From: Mesorhizobium sp. WSM4306
GTDB taxonomy: Bacteria > Pseudomonadota > Alphaproteobacteria > Rhizobiales > Rhizobiaceae
NCBI RefSeq assembly: GCF_007003975.1
Contig: NZ_VFTC01000013.1
Span: 106,378 to 170,377, forward strand
Direction of reading: 5' to 3'
DNA length: 64,000 bases
Shown: piece after piece, positions 44,507 through 55,342 of the stretch
Layout: every line of letters begins with the position of its first letter
How positions within the stretch are numbered: the stretch's first letter is position 1
Made by a program: the position numbers and the translations under genes
The notes under the pieces: generated by a model
Seen by the model: only the letters and a program-made list of their open reading frames with translations
What the model was told of the DNA's origin: nothing
Database searches by the model: none

Positions 44507-45463
44507 TCAGGCGTCGAGCAGGGCCGCGGCGGTCCGCTCGTCGGTGATGAGGCCATTCACCAGCCGCCGGTTCACCGCGGCCAGAATGCCTGGCAATTTG
44601 CGCTCGCCCATGGCGAGCGCAATGACCAGCGACTTTTCGCGTGACGGCAAGGCGGCCGACGACACCCGGTCGTTGGTGATGCCGTCGATCATGCGGCCTT
44701 CCCTATCGAACACCCAGCCGACGATCTCGGCGACCCCGCCGGCCTTCTGCAGCGCCTTCAATTCACTTTCCGAGATGAAGCCGTCCTCATAGAGCGGCGC
44801 CTTCGGGCCGAGATCGCCGATGCCGACAAAGGTGACGTCGGCTTCCGCTGCCAGCGCCAGCGTCGGCTGGATCATCGGCTGGGCAAGCAGCATCTCGCGC
44901 TCTTCAGGCGACGAGGCGATGACCGGCAGCGGCATCGGGAACGAGCGCGCCTTGACCCTGTCGGCCATGGTGAAGATGACGTTGTAGAAGGCGGCGGAAC
45001 CGTCGGGCGAGATGTTGCCGGTCAACGACACCACCTTGTGCTGCGAGCATTCCATCGGCGGCAACTGCTCGATCGCCGCCTTCAGCGTGCGGCCGGTGCC
45101 GATGGCCATGACGATCGGCGTCGGCGACCTGAGCCGCCGCTCGATCTCGGCGGCGGCCGCCTCGGCAATGCCGATCGTGGTCGAGGACGAGGTCGGATCG
45201 CTCGGCACCACTTCAACCAAATCGAGCGCGAAGCGCGACCTCAACCGCGCGGCCAGGTCGAGGCAATTGGCGATCGGGTGGTCGACGCGCACCTTGATCA
45301 GCCCTTCCGATACCGCCAGCGACACCAGCCGCTGCGCCGTCTGCCGGGAAATCCCGAGCGTAGCGGCGATCTGGTCCTGCGTGTTGCCGGCGACATAATA
45401 AAGCCAGCCGGCGCGCGCCGCCTCGTCCAGCCTGTTGCTGCCACCGTCCTGCCGCGAATTCAA
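44507..45463 (-). CDS. SorC/DeoR-type sugar-binding transcriptional regulator
   Basis: A 318-residue regulator starting with TTG at 45463 behind a strong GGGAGG. The N-terminal helix-turn-helix has ARAGWLYYVAGNTQDQIAAT and LGISRQTAQRLVSLAVSEGL. The rest is the SorC sugar-binding domain with IVMAIGTGRTLKAAIEQLP, VSLTGNISPDGSAAFYNV and DVTFVGIGDLGPKAPLYEDG. Such proteins sense phosphorylated sugars. It lies about 1.9 kb from the smoE-like promoter and is the best candidate regulator for the polyol operon. It is divergent from the HAD phosphatase gene at 45679, and GCAATT-type motifs lie in the space between. Confidence 0.91.
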   Translation of the reverse strand: MNSRQDGGSNRLDEAARAGWLYYVAGNTQDQIAATLGISRQTAQRLVSLAVSEGLIKVRVDHPIANCLDLAARLRSRFALDLVEVVPSDPTSSSTTIGIAEAAAAEIERRLRSPTPIVMAIGTGRTLKAAIEQLPPMECSQHKVVSLTGNISPDGSAAFYNVIFTMADRVKARSFPMPLPVIASSPEEREMLLAQPMIQPTLALAAEADVTFVGIGDLGPKAPLYEDGFISESELKALQKAGGVAEIVGWVFDREGRMIDGITNDRVSSAALPSREKSLVIALAMGERKLPGILAAVNRRLVNGLITDERTAAALLDA

Positions 45464-45678
45464 AGTCTGCCTCCCGAGAGCCCGCCCCCTTTGGGCGAAG
45501 CGTCATAGTTTTGCATGGGAATGCTCCGGCGCGCAATTGTCTATGCGGAGGGCAATTGCTTGCTACGTTTGCCTGACTGCAGCGAGGCAATCGCCCCAGC
45601 CAAAATTGCCGGCGAGCGGGTTCGGCGGTTTATCTCCCGATACAAACGCTTTAAGGGGATCGGCAAAAGGAGCCTCGC

Positions 45679-46311
45679 ATGACGTCGAAAGCGGTTTTCT
45701 GGGATATGGACGGTACGCTGGTCGACAGTGAGCCGCTGCATGAGGCCGCCCTGGTGGCGGCGCTGCGCAGCGTCGGCATCGCGCCGCCGGTCAACCTGCA
45801 CGAGCGGGTGCTGGGCATCGCCGCCGGACCGGTCTACCAGATGCTGCGCAGCGAGTTCGGCCTCGACCTCCCCTTCGACGACTGGATCGTGCGCAAATAC
45901 GATCACTATCTGCCAATGGCAGCGACGCTGAAGCCGCGCCCCGGCGCGATCGAAGTGTTCAACGCATTGCGGGCGCTCGGCGTGCAGCAGGCAGTGGTGT
46001 CCAATTCCGACCGGGTGATCGTCGACGCCAATCTGAGCGCGGTTGGCCTGATCTATCCGGGCATGCGCACGATCAGCCGCAACGATGTGCGCGAAGGCAA
46101 GCCGCATCCCGAGCCCTTCCTGCGCGCCGCCTGGCTGGCCGGCGTCAATCCCGAGGATGCGGTGGCTGTCGATGACAGCGTGACCGGCGCCACATCCGGC
46201 CTGGCGGCGGGGATGCGGACGATCTTCTGGCCTGAGGCGCCGATGGAAGGCCCGCCGGGTGCGGTGGTGATCAATAGCGCTGAAGAACTGCGGGCTCAGT
46301 TGGGGCTCTGA
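45679..46311 (+). CDS. HAD-superfamily phosphatase
   Basis: A 210-residue HAD-IA enzyme. Motif I is VFWDMDGTLVDSEPLH, motif II QQAVVSNSDRVIV, the Lys in DVREGKPHPEPFLRAA, and motif III DAVAVDDSVTGATSGLAAGM. AAAAGGAGCC precedes ATG 45679. It is divergent from the SorC-type regulator and near the polyol operon, suggesting a sugar-phosphate phosphatase (2-deoxyglucose-6-phosphatase-like), but the substrate is not readable. It is not a close copy of the HAD gene at 35008. Confidence 0.88.
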   Translation: MTSKAVFWDMDGTLVDSEPLHEAALVAALRSVGIAPPVNLHERVLGIAAGPVYQMLRSEFGLDLPFDDWIVRKYDHYLPMAATLKPRPGAIEVFNALRALGVQQAVVSNSDRVIVDANLSAVGLIYPGMRTISRNDVREGKPHPEPFLRAAWLAGVNPEDAVAVDDSVTGATSGLAAGMRTIFWPEAPMEGPPGAVVINSAEELRAQLGL

Positions 46312-46320
46312 TCAGCCTCC

Positions 46321-46478
46321 TTCTCCCCGTCACTATACGGGGAGAAGGTGCCGGCAGGCGGATGAGGGGCAGCGCTGACCTGGCAAGCTTCGGCGTGTCC
46401 AGACGCTGATTTCTGAAACCTTGGCACTGCCCCTCATTGTCCTGCCGGACATTTCTCCCCGTATAGTGACGGGGAGAA
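46321..46478. repeat. Inverted pair of palindromic repeats (family C, BIME-like)
   Basis: CTCCCCGTCACTATACGGGG at 46323-46342 and its reverse complement CCCCGTATAGTGACGGGGAG at 46457-46476 flank about 115 bases. Each is itself a hairpin, and the flanking GGCAGG...GATGAGGGGCAG at 46353-46371 mirrors CTGCCCCTCATTGTCCTGCC at 46427-46446, so the whole block can fold into one long stem. A second pair is at 61764-61943. Confidence 0.8.
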
Positions 46479-46528
46479 AGTGGCTGTGGTGACGGCTTCG
46501 CCAAGTACCGGCGTTGCGAAATGGTCGC

Positions 46529-47296
46529 TCAGCTCCGGTAAACCGGCTCCTCCTCGTCGAGGATCGCCTTGAGCTCGGCAAGATGACGCTCGGCCTGACC
46601 GGGATAGTCGTCCATCTCGCTGGCGGCCTTTTCGGCAACGGCGTCGGAGAGCGTGCGCAGCGGACGGCCGGTCCACAGCGCCTTGATGTAGGTTTCGGCG
46701 GCGCGCTCGAAATAGAACATGCGGTTGAAGGCATCGGCTACGGTGTCGCCGATGACCATCACGCCATGATTGCCCATCACCATCACCTTGACCTTGGGGT
46801 CGGTGAGCAGTTGCGAGCAGCGCTCGCCCTCTTCCTCGAAAGCCAGTCCGCCATAATGGGCGTCGACGACGTGGCGGTTGAAGAACATCGCCGAGTTCTG
46901 GTCGATCGGCGGCAGGGTCGAGTCGGCCAGCGAGGCCAGCACAGTGGCGTGTATCGAATGCACATGCATGGCGCAGCGGGCGTGCGGCACGTTGCGGTGG
47001 ATGGCGCCATGCAGGCCCCAGGCGGTCGGATCGGGCGCATTCGGACCGGACAGTGTCTCGGGATCGTTGGCGTCGATCAGCAAAAGGTCGCTCGCCTTGA
47101 TGCGCGAGAAATGCACCTGATTGGGATTCATCAGGAATTTCGTGCCCTCATCGTTGACCGACAACGAAAAATGATTGGCCACCGCCTCATGCATGTTGAG
47201 CCGTGCGGTCCAGCGGAAGGCAGCGGCAAGATCGACGCGCTCTTCGTAGTAGGGCAGGTTGGTCAGCGTTTCTTTCTGCAGGCGGGCAATGCTCAT
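46529..47296 (-). CDS. Class II aldolase/adducin-family protein
   Basis: A 255-residue protein of the fuculose-phosphate aldolase fold. Zinc ligands are expected in CAMHVHSIHATVLA, with a third His in VMGNHGVMVIGDTV. The N-terminal block AAAFRWTARLNMHEAVANHF and FLMNPNQVHFSRI fit the adducin-like branch, which often lacks proven aldolase activity. ATG 47296 follows GGAGG. It lies 80 bp downstream of ureG on the same strand, but I see no functional link to urease. Confidence 0.88.
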   Translation of the reverse strand: MSIARLQKETLTNLPYYEERVDLAAAFRWTARLNMHEAVANHFSLSVNDEGTKFLMNPNQVHFSRIKASDLLLIDANDPETLSGPNAPDPTAWGLHGAIHRNVPHARCAMHVHSIHATVLASLADSTLPPIDQNSAMFFNRHVVDAHYGGLAFEEEGERCSQLLTDPKVKVMVMGNHGVMVIGDTVADAFNRMFYFERAAETYIKALWTGRPLRTLSDAVAEKAASEMDDYPGQAERHLAELKAILDEEEPVYRS

Positions 47297-47376
47297 CTGA
47301 ACCTCCGTTTTCGAAAGAATGCCGCGCCTGACCCCGGCCAGCAACGGCAAACTGGTGGGTCAGGCCGGCTTGCAGG

Positions 47377-48005
<629 letters not shown>

Positions 48006-48009
<4 letters not shown>

Positions 48010-48446
48010 GCCGAAAACTCCGTTATGGCGAGAATTGCGAAGCTGAGCCCGATCAAAAGGCACAGCGGCGAATAGAGACTGACATCGAGCCGCGCAAAAG
48101 GTTGCTCCGGCGCCAGCCGGCGCCACCAAGGGGTGAAGCCAGCAATGCCACGACCGAGGAAAACCAGCCCGATGAGCAGCGCTGTGGCGGCGAGGCCTTC
48201 CCTTGGAAAGGGCGAAGCAAAGACGCCTTCAAGCGCCAGCGGCCACAGCGTTGCCAGACACAGGCAGGCGGCAACGGCAAAACAGGCAAAGGGCGTCGGC
48301 ATCTCGTCGACGCCGCGAAAGCCGACAACGGCGTGGGCGCAGGAGGCGCCGTCCCTGCCCGGCCAGATGCCGCCAAGGCCCCAATAGACATGCAGCGCGG
48401 TGATCAGCAGCAGGACGGCCGAAAGTGCGAAGGCGAGTGTGGTCAT
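48006..48446 (-). CDS. DUF3995-type small membrane protein embedded between ureF and ureG
   Basis: A 146-residue membrane protein with four hydrophobic helices ([79 protein letters not shown]) and [10 protein letters not shown], as in DUF3995 proteins. The family's function is not known. ATGA overlaps couple it to both ureF and ureG, so it is made as part of the urease operon. A membrane role in nickel or urea/ammonia handling is possible but is only inference from position. Confidence 0.85.
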
Positions 48447-49114
48447 GAGCGGAACAGCCTGGAGTATTGCGTCTCGTGCTTCATCGCCATGACGTCGGAG
48501 ATGAAGGCGCATCCGCCGAGATCGGCCAATGTCGAGCCGGCGGCGCGCGCGGCAGTCGACAGCGCCAGCGGTTCGAAGCCGGCGAGCAGCACAGTCGCTC
48601 CGCTTTGGCCGACGACGCCGAGCCGGATCGCGGCTTGGACGAGGTTGGAGAAGAAAGTCTGCAGGAAGGCTGACAGCGCGTCCTGAAGCGCGATGCCGTT
48701 GCCGCCGGCAACGGCGCCGACAGCGACACAGTAAGCGCATTCAGCCGGCAAGCGGCCCAGCACCGGATTGGGCCAGGCCGACCCAGCTTTCAGGAAAGCA
48801 GCGCCTTGCAGCATGGTTTCGGTGTGGCGCTCCTGCGAGCCGGCCAGCGCTTCGGCGAGATCGGCAATTTCATGGAGGTTACCGCCGTCGCGGGCGCGCC
48901 GCCAGGCCTCTGTAAACAGCACGGCGTCGTTCCAGCCCGAGCCCATCTCGATCAGCGTTTCCAGCCAACCGGCGAGGCTTTCGCCGTCGGCGACCAACCC
49001 GTCATGCACCGCCCGTTCGAGACCGTGGCTGTAGGAGAAGCCGCCGACTGGAAAGGCCGGCGACAGCCAGGCCATCAGCCGCAACAGAGCGATGCCGGAC
49101 GGCTGATCAGTCAT
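48443..49114 (-). CDS. ureF: Urease accessory protein UreF
   Basis: A 223-residue all-helical protein that bridges UreD-bound urease and UreG during nickel insertion. The signature [20 protein letters not shown], then [12 protein letters not shown], lies near the N-terminus, and the conserved end [11 protein letters not shown] is present. The start at ATG 49114 overlaps the end of ureE by 8 bp; a 40-codon longer frame is the shadow of the His-rich ureE tail. Its stop overlaps the DUF3995 start. Confidence 0.96.
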   Translation of the reverse strand: MTDQPSGIALLRLMAWLSPAFPVGGFSYSHGLERAVHDGLVADGESLAGWLETLIEMGSGWNDAVLFTEAWRRARDGGNLHEIADLAEALAGSQERHTETMLQGAAFLKAGSAWPNPVLGRLPAECAYCVAVGAVAGGNGIALQDALSAFLQTFFSNLVQAAIRLGVVGQSGATVLLAGFEPLALSTAARAAGSTLADLGGCAFISDVMAMKHETQYSRLFRS

Positions 49115-49682
49115 GATCGTGATGATGCCCGTCATGGGAATGGCTGTGGGAATGGGAATGCGACCCGCTGTGTGCGTGAGAATGCGCCTCGGCGTGCGCA
49201 TGGCCGTGATCATGGCCGCCGGAATAGGCGCCACGCACCGGCTTGAACGGCTCGGAGACCTCGCGCACGGTGGCGCCGAGCCCTTCCAGCATCGCCTTGA
49301 TCACATGGTCGCGCAAAATCAGGATACGGCCGGGCTCGATCGCCGCCGCCAGATGCCGGTTGCCGATATGCCAGGCTAGTTCGGTCAGATGTACGGCGTC
49401 GCGGGCGCGGATGTCGTAGACCTCTTCGGGTGCTGCTGTGATTTCGACATGGCGGCCGTCCTCCAGCACCAGCCGATCGCCATCGTTCAGAGTGACCGGT
49501 TCAGGCAGGTCGACCAGCACCTTGCTGCCGTCGGCAAGCTCGATGGCGCGGCGGCGCAGATGCCGCTCGTCATGGGGCAGGACGGCGCGGCCGGACGGCG
49601 CTGTGGTTCCGGCGCCCCCGGCAGGCAGCACCGATACGGCGCGTGGAAACTTGGTGAAATCGGTGTTGAGGTTGAGTTTCAT
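49107..49682 (-). CDS. ureE: Urease nickel metallochaperone UreE with long His-rich tail
   Basis: A 191-residue nickel carrier. The N-terminal domain has [20 protein letters not shown], and the metal-binding core has [20 protein letters not shown] and [19 protein letters not shown]. The C-terminus (residues 157-191) is almost all His alternating with Ser, Ala, Gly and Asp: 16 His in 35 residues. This is much longer than the single-His ends of many UreE proteins and should store several nickel ions. It begins at ATG 49682, just downstream of a palindromic repeat. GST and two unknown genes separate it from ureC. Confidence 0.96.
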   Translation of the reverse strand: MKLNLNTDFTKFPRAVSVLPAGGAGTTAPSGRAVLPHDERHLRRRAIELADGSKVLVDLPEPVTLNDGDRLVLEDGRHVEITAAPEEVYDIRARDAVHLTELAWHIGNRHLAAAIEPGRILILRDHVIKAMLEGLGATVREVSEPFKPVRGAYSGGHDHGHAHAEAHSHAHSGSHSHSHSHSHDGHHHDHD

Positions 49683-49699
49683 CGTATAGCTCCGCCAAT

Positions 49700-49798
49700 A
49701 GAGCGCCGCGCGTCCTCTTGGACGCGCAAAGGACGCTCTAACACTTTTGAATCTATGCATCGGCCCAAAAATCGATCACGATTTTTGGGCCGATGCAT
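49700..49798. repeat. Composite palindromic repeat (family A, copy 2) overlapping a gene end
   Basis: Module 1 is GCGCGTCC-TCTT-GGACGCGC (49709-49728) framed by AGAGCG/CGCTCT. Module 2 is a perfect 20-bp stem (49755-49774 with 49779-49798) and a 4-base loop. The stop codon of the GST gene (49776-49778) lies in that loop, so the last GST codons are encoded by the repeat. It may also serve as transcription terminator or mRNA-end structure between GST and ureE. Confidence 0.85.
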
Positions 49799-50384
49799 TG
49801 GCTTGCGCCCGCGCGCGGGCCGGCCGCGACAGCAGGCGGTCGAAATAGGCGTTGACGCGCTCGGACTCGATCGGGAATTTTCCAGCGCGAGCCCAGTTGC
49901 CCATGTCGCCCAACAACACGTCGACGGCAGAGAACCGGTCGCCGAGTGCAAACGGCCGGTCGCCCAGCCGGCGATCAAGCGCCTTGGTCTCCGAGGCAAA
50001 GTCGTAGGCGGCGGCCGGGCCGACATCGACCCGCACTTCCTTCGGCAGCAGGAAGCGATGGCGCACCTTGTTCCACAGCGGCGCCTCGAACTCGCTCTGG
50101 GCGAAATGCATCCAGGAATCCATCTCGGCGCGCCCGGCGACACCGGGGCTGGCGCCCATGCCTTTGTCGGCATGCTTGTCGGCGAGATAGACGCAGATCG
50201 CTGCCGAATCGGTGATCGTCAACTCGCCGTCGATGAGGATCGGCACCTTGCCCGACGGATTGAGCGCATAGGCTTCGGGCGATCGCAATTTGACCTCGAC
50301 GAATTCATAGGGCTGCCCGAGTTCCTCGAGCATCCACAGAACGCGGCTGACCCGGGATCCGCGCGATCCGATGGCCTTGTACAT
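49776..50384 (-). CDS. Glutathione S-transferase family protein
   Basis: A 202-residue cytoplasmic protein. The thioredoxin-like N-domain has YKAIGSRGSRVSRVLWMLEE and SGKVPILIDGELTITDSAAI, with the cis-Pro and the glutathione-binding Asp-Ser. The all-helical C-domain contains GDRFSAVDVLLGDMGNWARA. The likely catalytic Ser/Arg lies near residues 7-10. The C-terminal NASAQKS comes from the palindromic repeat that overlaps the gene. It lies between ureC and ureE on the same strand; no known role of GST in urease maturation. Confidence 0.88.
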   Translation of the reverse strand: MYKAIGSRGSRVSRVLWMLEELGQPYEFVEVKLRSPEAYALNPSGKVPILIDGELTITDSAAICVYLADKHADKGMGASPGVAGRAEMDSWMHFAQSEFEAPLWNKVRHRFLLPKEVRVDVGPAAAYDFASETKALDRRLGDRPFALGDRFSAVDVLLGDMGNWARAGKFPIESERVNAYFDRLLSRPARARAQANASAQKS

Positions 50385-50428
50385 TGGTTGAACCCTCTTT
50401 CCTCGCGACCCTAAATGATTGCGCTCGC

Positions 50429-51022
50429 TCAGACGATGGTGTCGAAGAGCCGCAGGATGAACGAGACCTGGTAGATCAGCGTGCCGACGACGAAGGCGAT
50501 GTGGAAACGGCGGTCGTGCACCAGGATGGCGGCAATGCACAGCACCACGAACACCGGCGTCCGGAACAGATATTCATTGCCGTAGCGGGCGAAATGCTCG
50601 GGACCTTTCAGCAGCGTGTCGACGACATCGAGCAGGTAGGTGGTCGCCAGCAGGCCGAAAAACCAGCCGCGGCGCGAATAGAAGAAATCCTCGTAGCTGG
50701 TGTAGTCGAGCATCGAATCCGGAAACAGCAGCGCGCACAGCAGGAACAGCGTGATGGCGTAGAAGATCAGGAACAAATATTTGCCGAAGATCCAGATCTC
50801 GATGGCATAGAGACCGAATTCCCACCACCAGAAATGCACCAGCAGCAGCAGCATGGAGGCGACCCAGGCTAGGTGCACGGGGTAGAGCTTGTACTGGCCG
50901 GGATGCTGGACGATGCGCGCGAGCCCCGACAGCAGGCGAGTGACGCCGAGGCCGATCACCATACCCATGACGATGCGGATGTGCGGGAAGATGTCGTGGG
51001 CAGAGGCGATTTCGGTGGCCAT
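50429..51022 (-). CDS. Hypothetical multi-pass membrane protein
   Basis: A 197-residue protein with about five or six hydrophobic spans (IVMGMVIGLGVTRLLSGLAR, LAWVASMLLLLVHFWWWEFG, YLFLIFYAITLFLLCALLF, WFFGLLATTYLLDVVDTLL, VFVVLCIAAILVHDRRF). The aromatic-rich loop HFWWWEFGLYAIEIW stands out. I know no named family. It lies 44 bp upstream of the GST gene and after the 51045 unknown, all on the urease strand, so it may be co-transcribed. Confidence 0.8.
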   Translation of the reverse strand: MATEIASAHDIFPHIRIVMGMVIGLGVTRLLSGLARIVQHPGQYKLYPVHLAWVASMLLLLVHFWWWEFGLYAIEIWIFGKYLFLIFYAITLFLLCALLFPDSMLDYTSYEDFFYSRRGWFFGLLATTYLLDVVDTLLKGPEHFARYGNEYLFRTPVFVVLCIAAILVHDRRFHIAFVVGTLIYQVSFILRLFDTIV

Positions 51023-51044
51023 TCGTCTGCTCTATCGGCTGCTT

Positions 51045-51506
51045 CTAATCATACCAGAGCCACAGCATTCTATATCCGGCAGGAACTTCAACCTGTTCGG
51101 CGGGCAGATGATCCACATCCCCCTCCCAGGTTTCGTCCGGCTCAAAGCCTGAAGGCAGCCAGCCAATCACATGTTCTTCGCTGGCGCGGGTTGTGATGAC
51201 GATCTTGTCTGAGAACGGCCATTCTCCATCATCACATTGGACGATTGCTATGCGGACGTCATGAACGTCAGGCCTTTTTCGTACCGACTGCAATGCAGCT
51301 AGAATTGTATCGTTATCCGGCTGCTCCGGACTGTTGCACAGCAGTCCGGCTTCGCCTTCAGCCCCATCGAAATACTCTTCCAAAGTAACAAGCGGCATAG
51401 CGAGCGGAGCGACGCCGCCATTATATTTTTGCAGCGCGCCCATTCGCGAAATCAACGCCAGTTTCTTTTGTTCATCCATGATGGGTTCGATGCTTTGCGG
51501 TTGCAT
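51045..51506 (-). CDS. Hypothetical acidic cytoplasmic protein
   Basis: About 153 residues, no signal or membrane segment. Visible stretches are MGALQKYNGGVAPLAMPLVT, LEEYFDGAEGEAGLLCNSPE and the Trp-rich acidic end VIGWLPSGFEPDETWEGDVD. It is low in Arg and reads unlike the neighbouring genes; the bases are also less GC-rich. The start may be ATG 51506, 6 bp after ureC, or ATG 51479. The shape recalls small immunity-like or DUF proteins, but I cannot name a family. Confidence 0.7.
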   Translation of the reverse strand: MQPQSIEPIMDEQKKLALISRMGALQKYNGGVAPLAMPLVTLEEYFDGAEGEAGLLCNSPEQPDNDTILAALQSVRKRPDVHDVRIAIVQCDDGEWPFSDKIVITTRASEEHVIGWLPSGFEPDETWEGDVDHLPAEQVEVPAGYRMLWLWYD

Positions 51507-51511
51507 CAACC

Positions 51512-53224
<1,713 letters not shown>

Positions 53225-53403
53225 CAGCAAATGCTCCCAAAAACCGGTCTGGCCGAAGCCGAACTCCACATCGTCGCCATCCAATGGTCATGCAATGACC
53301 CGCTCGGTGACACCTTCTGATCCCATTTGGCGGTTGAGGTGGGCGTGCCACCCTGAACCAACCGTTTGCCAAAAACTTGGCCCAATCGATGGAAGGAATA
53401 TCC

Positions 53404-53766
53404 ATGCGCAAAATCATCGTTCTTGCAGCCGCCGCAACGCTCGCCTCCGCGACAATTGCCGGGGCCCAGCAGCAGCCGGCGCCGCAACCGAAACCAACCG
53501 CACCTAGCGCTCAGCCGGCGGCGCCGGCGATCCAGAGCGTCAACATCGTCGATATCACCGAGCTGCCTGAGGCCACCCAGACGCAGGTCAACCAGGTGAT
53601 CGCCAAGCGCGGCGATGCCGGGCTGCAAAAACTGCGCAGCTCGATCGATGCGACACCACAGCTCAAGTCGGCGCTCGAAGCCAAGGGGCTCACCTCGGCA
53701 CAGGTTGTCGCCGCCAGCATGACCACCAATGGCGCGCTGACCCTGGTCACCAAGAAGGCGAGCTGA
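53404..53766 (+). CDS. Small secreted protein, function unknown
   Basis: A 120-residue exported protein with a Sec signal peptide (KIIVLAAAATLASATIAGA, cut before QQQPAP). A Pro/Gln-rich linker (about 23-45) follows, then a small helical domain with INIVDITELPEATQTQVNQV-like and QVVAASMTTNGALTLVTKK stretches. GGAAGG lies upstream of ATG 53404. It is on the strand opposite to urease, between ureC and ureB. I recognise no family. It has low-complexity, Ala-rich composition similar to other rhizobial periplasmic proteins. Confidence 0.8.
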   Translation: MRKIIVLAAAATLASATIAGAQQQPAPQPKPTAPSAQPAAPAIQSVNIVDITELPEATQTQVNQVIAKRGDAGLQKLRSSIDATPQLKSALEAKGLTSAQVVAASMTTNGALTLVTKKAS

Positions 53767-53895
53767 CGACAGCGCCTGGCGGGCCGATGTCCGGCCCGCC
53801 GGCCCTATCGCGGAGGGAACCTTCGCCGGACGGGAGTCGTTTGGCTTCTTTGGCGCCGAACGGCGTTGCGCAGAAAAGTTCGCCGGGAGCGATCT

Positions 53896-54381
53896 ATGCC
53901 GACCATTCCCTTTGCCGACGCCAGATGGCTCCAGACCATAGCGACTTGCGTGTTCCTCGCGGCCTACGGACCGCCTGCCGTGCAGGCCGTTGAAAGTGCG
54001 GACACCGTCAACCGGATCGTCGGCTCCGATGTCCGGCAGGAGGAGACACGGACGGCGACGCAGACCAAGAAGATCATCTCCGCGATCGAGCGGACGCGTG
54101 AAAACATCGGCACCGTGCGCAAGACATCCAAGCTCGACAGCGTCGATATCGTTTTCCTCACCGATGCGGCGCGTAGCGAGGGCGGCCCGCCGCCGGCTGT
54201 CGAGAACAAGGTCAAGGAGCACCAGGACGACATTACGGAATTGCGCGAGGAGATCGAGGCCAACGCCTTGCTGTTCAACGCGATCGATTCCAGGCGCGTG
54301 CTGGCCCAGGACGTACTGGCCGTCGAATTCGACGATCCCGGAAGGCTCGTCATCTATGCGGCCGCCAAGCCGCCGAGCTGA
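53896..54381 (+). CDS. Secreted/periplasmic protein with coiled-coil tendency, unknown function
   Basis: About 161 residues. The N-terminus (MPTIPFADARWLQTIATCVF then LAAYGPPAVQAVE) fits a signal peptide. The mature part is charged and helical: TRTATQTKKIISAIERTREN and KVKEHQDDITELREEIEANA, likely coiled coil. It ends FDDPGRLVIYAAAKPPS. The start could also be TTG 53866, but 53896 with GGGAGC upstream is better. It lies tail to tail with ureB (27-bp gap) and in the same direction as the small secreted protein gene before it. Confidence 0.75.
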   Translation: MPTIPFADARWLQTIATCVFLAAYGPPAVQAVESADTVNRIVGSDVRQEETRTATQTKKIISAIERTRENIGTVRKTSKLDSVDIVFLTDAARSEGGPPPAVENKVKEHQDDITELREEIEANALLFNAIDSRRVLAQDVLAVEFDDPGRLVIYAAAKPPS

Positions 54382-54407
54382 ATTGGAGACGCTCGACGCC
54401 GTCGATC

Positions 54408-54713
54408 TCACAGTCTGCCCATGATTTTCTGCTGAAAACCGTAGACCTCGCGTTTCCCCCCGAGCGGCACCAGCGTGACGTCGCGCTGCTGTCCCGGCTC
54501 GAAGCGCATCGCGGTACCGGCGGCAATGTCGAGACGCATGCCGCGCGCTTTGTCGCGATCGAATTTCAACCCCTCATTGGTTTCGAAGAAATGGTAGTGG
54601 CTGCCGACCTGGATCGGCCGGTCGCCGCTGTTGGCGACTTTGAGCGTCACGGTCGGCAGACCCTTGTTGAGCTCGATGTCGCCGCTTGCGGTGATGACTT
54701 CGCCGGGGATCAT
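54408..54713 (-). CDS. ureB: Urease beta subunit
   Basis: The 101-residue structural subunit. It begins [20 protein letters not shown] and contains [20 protein letters not shown] and the family's [20 protein letters not shown] block, ending [12 protein letters not shown]. The start is the ATG at 54713, 8 bp after the hupE/ureJ-like gene; a longer frame upstream is only its shadow. It assembles with UreA and UreC in the cytoplasm. Confidence 0.97.
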   Translation of the reverse strand: MIPGEVITASGDIELNKGLPTVTLKVANSGDRPIQVGSHYHFFETNEGLKFDRDKARGMRLDIAAGTAMRFEPGQQRDVTLVPLGGKREVYGFQQKIMGRL

Positions 54714-54721
54714 CTCAGGCC

Positions 54722-55315
54722 TCACAGAACGCCGAAGACCATGCCGACGCCGACCGCAGCACACGCCGCACCGGCAGCGCGGGCAAGGCCGCGAAAGCGC
54801 ATGCCGAGACCGAGGCCCGCCGCGATGCCTATGGCATGGAGAAGCGCGGTGGCGACGGCAAAGCCTGCCATATAGCCAAGCCCGCCGGCATTTTCCGGCA
54901 CTTCGGTGCCATGGGCATGGCCATGGAACAGCGCGAACAGGCCGATGATGGCGACGCCGGCCGAGACCGGCAGATCGACCGCCAGCGCAACCAGCAGGCC
55001 AAGAGCGACGACGGAGGCCAAAATGCCCGGTTCGACGAAAGGCACCGGCACATGCAGCATGCCGAGCACGCCACCGGCCAGCATGACACCGACAAAGGCG
55101 AGCGGCCAGGCCCAGATCGCCTTGCCGCCCTTGAGCGCGGCCCACAGGCCGACGGCGATCATCACCGTCATGTGGTCGAGCCCGGACAGCGGGTGTGCGA
55201 AGCCCGCCGCGAAGGACGAGGTCGTGCCGATGCCGACATGGGCATAGGCGGGCATGGCCGCCGCCAGCAGCAGGATTGCGGCGAGCGTGGTGCGTTTGGT
55301 CGAAGCGGAGATCAT
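54722..55315 (-). CDS. ureJ: HupE/UreJ-family membrane protein
   Basis: A 197-residue membrane protein, probably a nickel permease. After a signal-like first helix ([17 protein letters not shown]) come about six spans. The family signature [20 protein letters not shown] (HPxxGxDH) supplies the likely metal-binding His/Asp, and [20 protein letters not shown] is the second His-rich motif. The start is ATG 55315 with GGAAGG upstream. It lies between ureA and ureB, consistent with bringing nickel for urease. Confidence 0.93.
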   Translation of the reverse strand: MISASTKRTTLAAILLLAAAMPAYAHVGIGTTSSFAAGFAHPLSGLDHMTVMIAVGLWAALKGGKAIWAWPLAFVGVMLAGGVLGMLHVPVPFVEPGILASVVALGLLVALAVDLPVSAGVAIIGLFALFHGHAHGTEVPENAGGLGYMAGFAVATALLHAIGIAAGLGLGMRFRGLARAAGAACAAVGVGMVFGVL

Positions 55316-55342
55316 CGGTCTACCTTCCAATTCAGGATACAA

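Noticed and set aside
46321..46478. Possible CRISPR array or attachment site from the repeated palindromes
   Set aside because: There are only two inverted copies per site, each self-complementary, with no regular spacers and no cas or integrase gene in the window.
53225..53284. A 20-codon longer UreC N-terminus
   Set aside because: UreC proteins begin with the MARITR-type start, and the extension has no ribosome site advantage.
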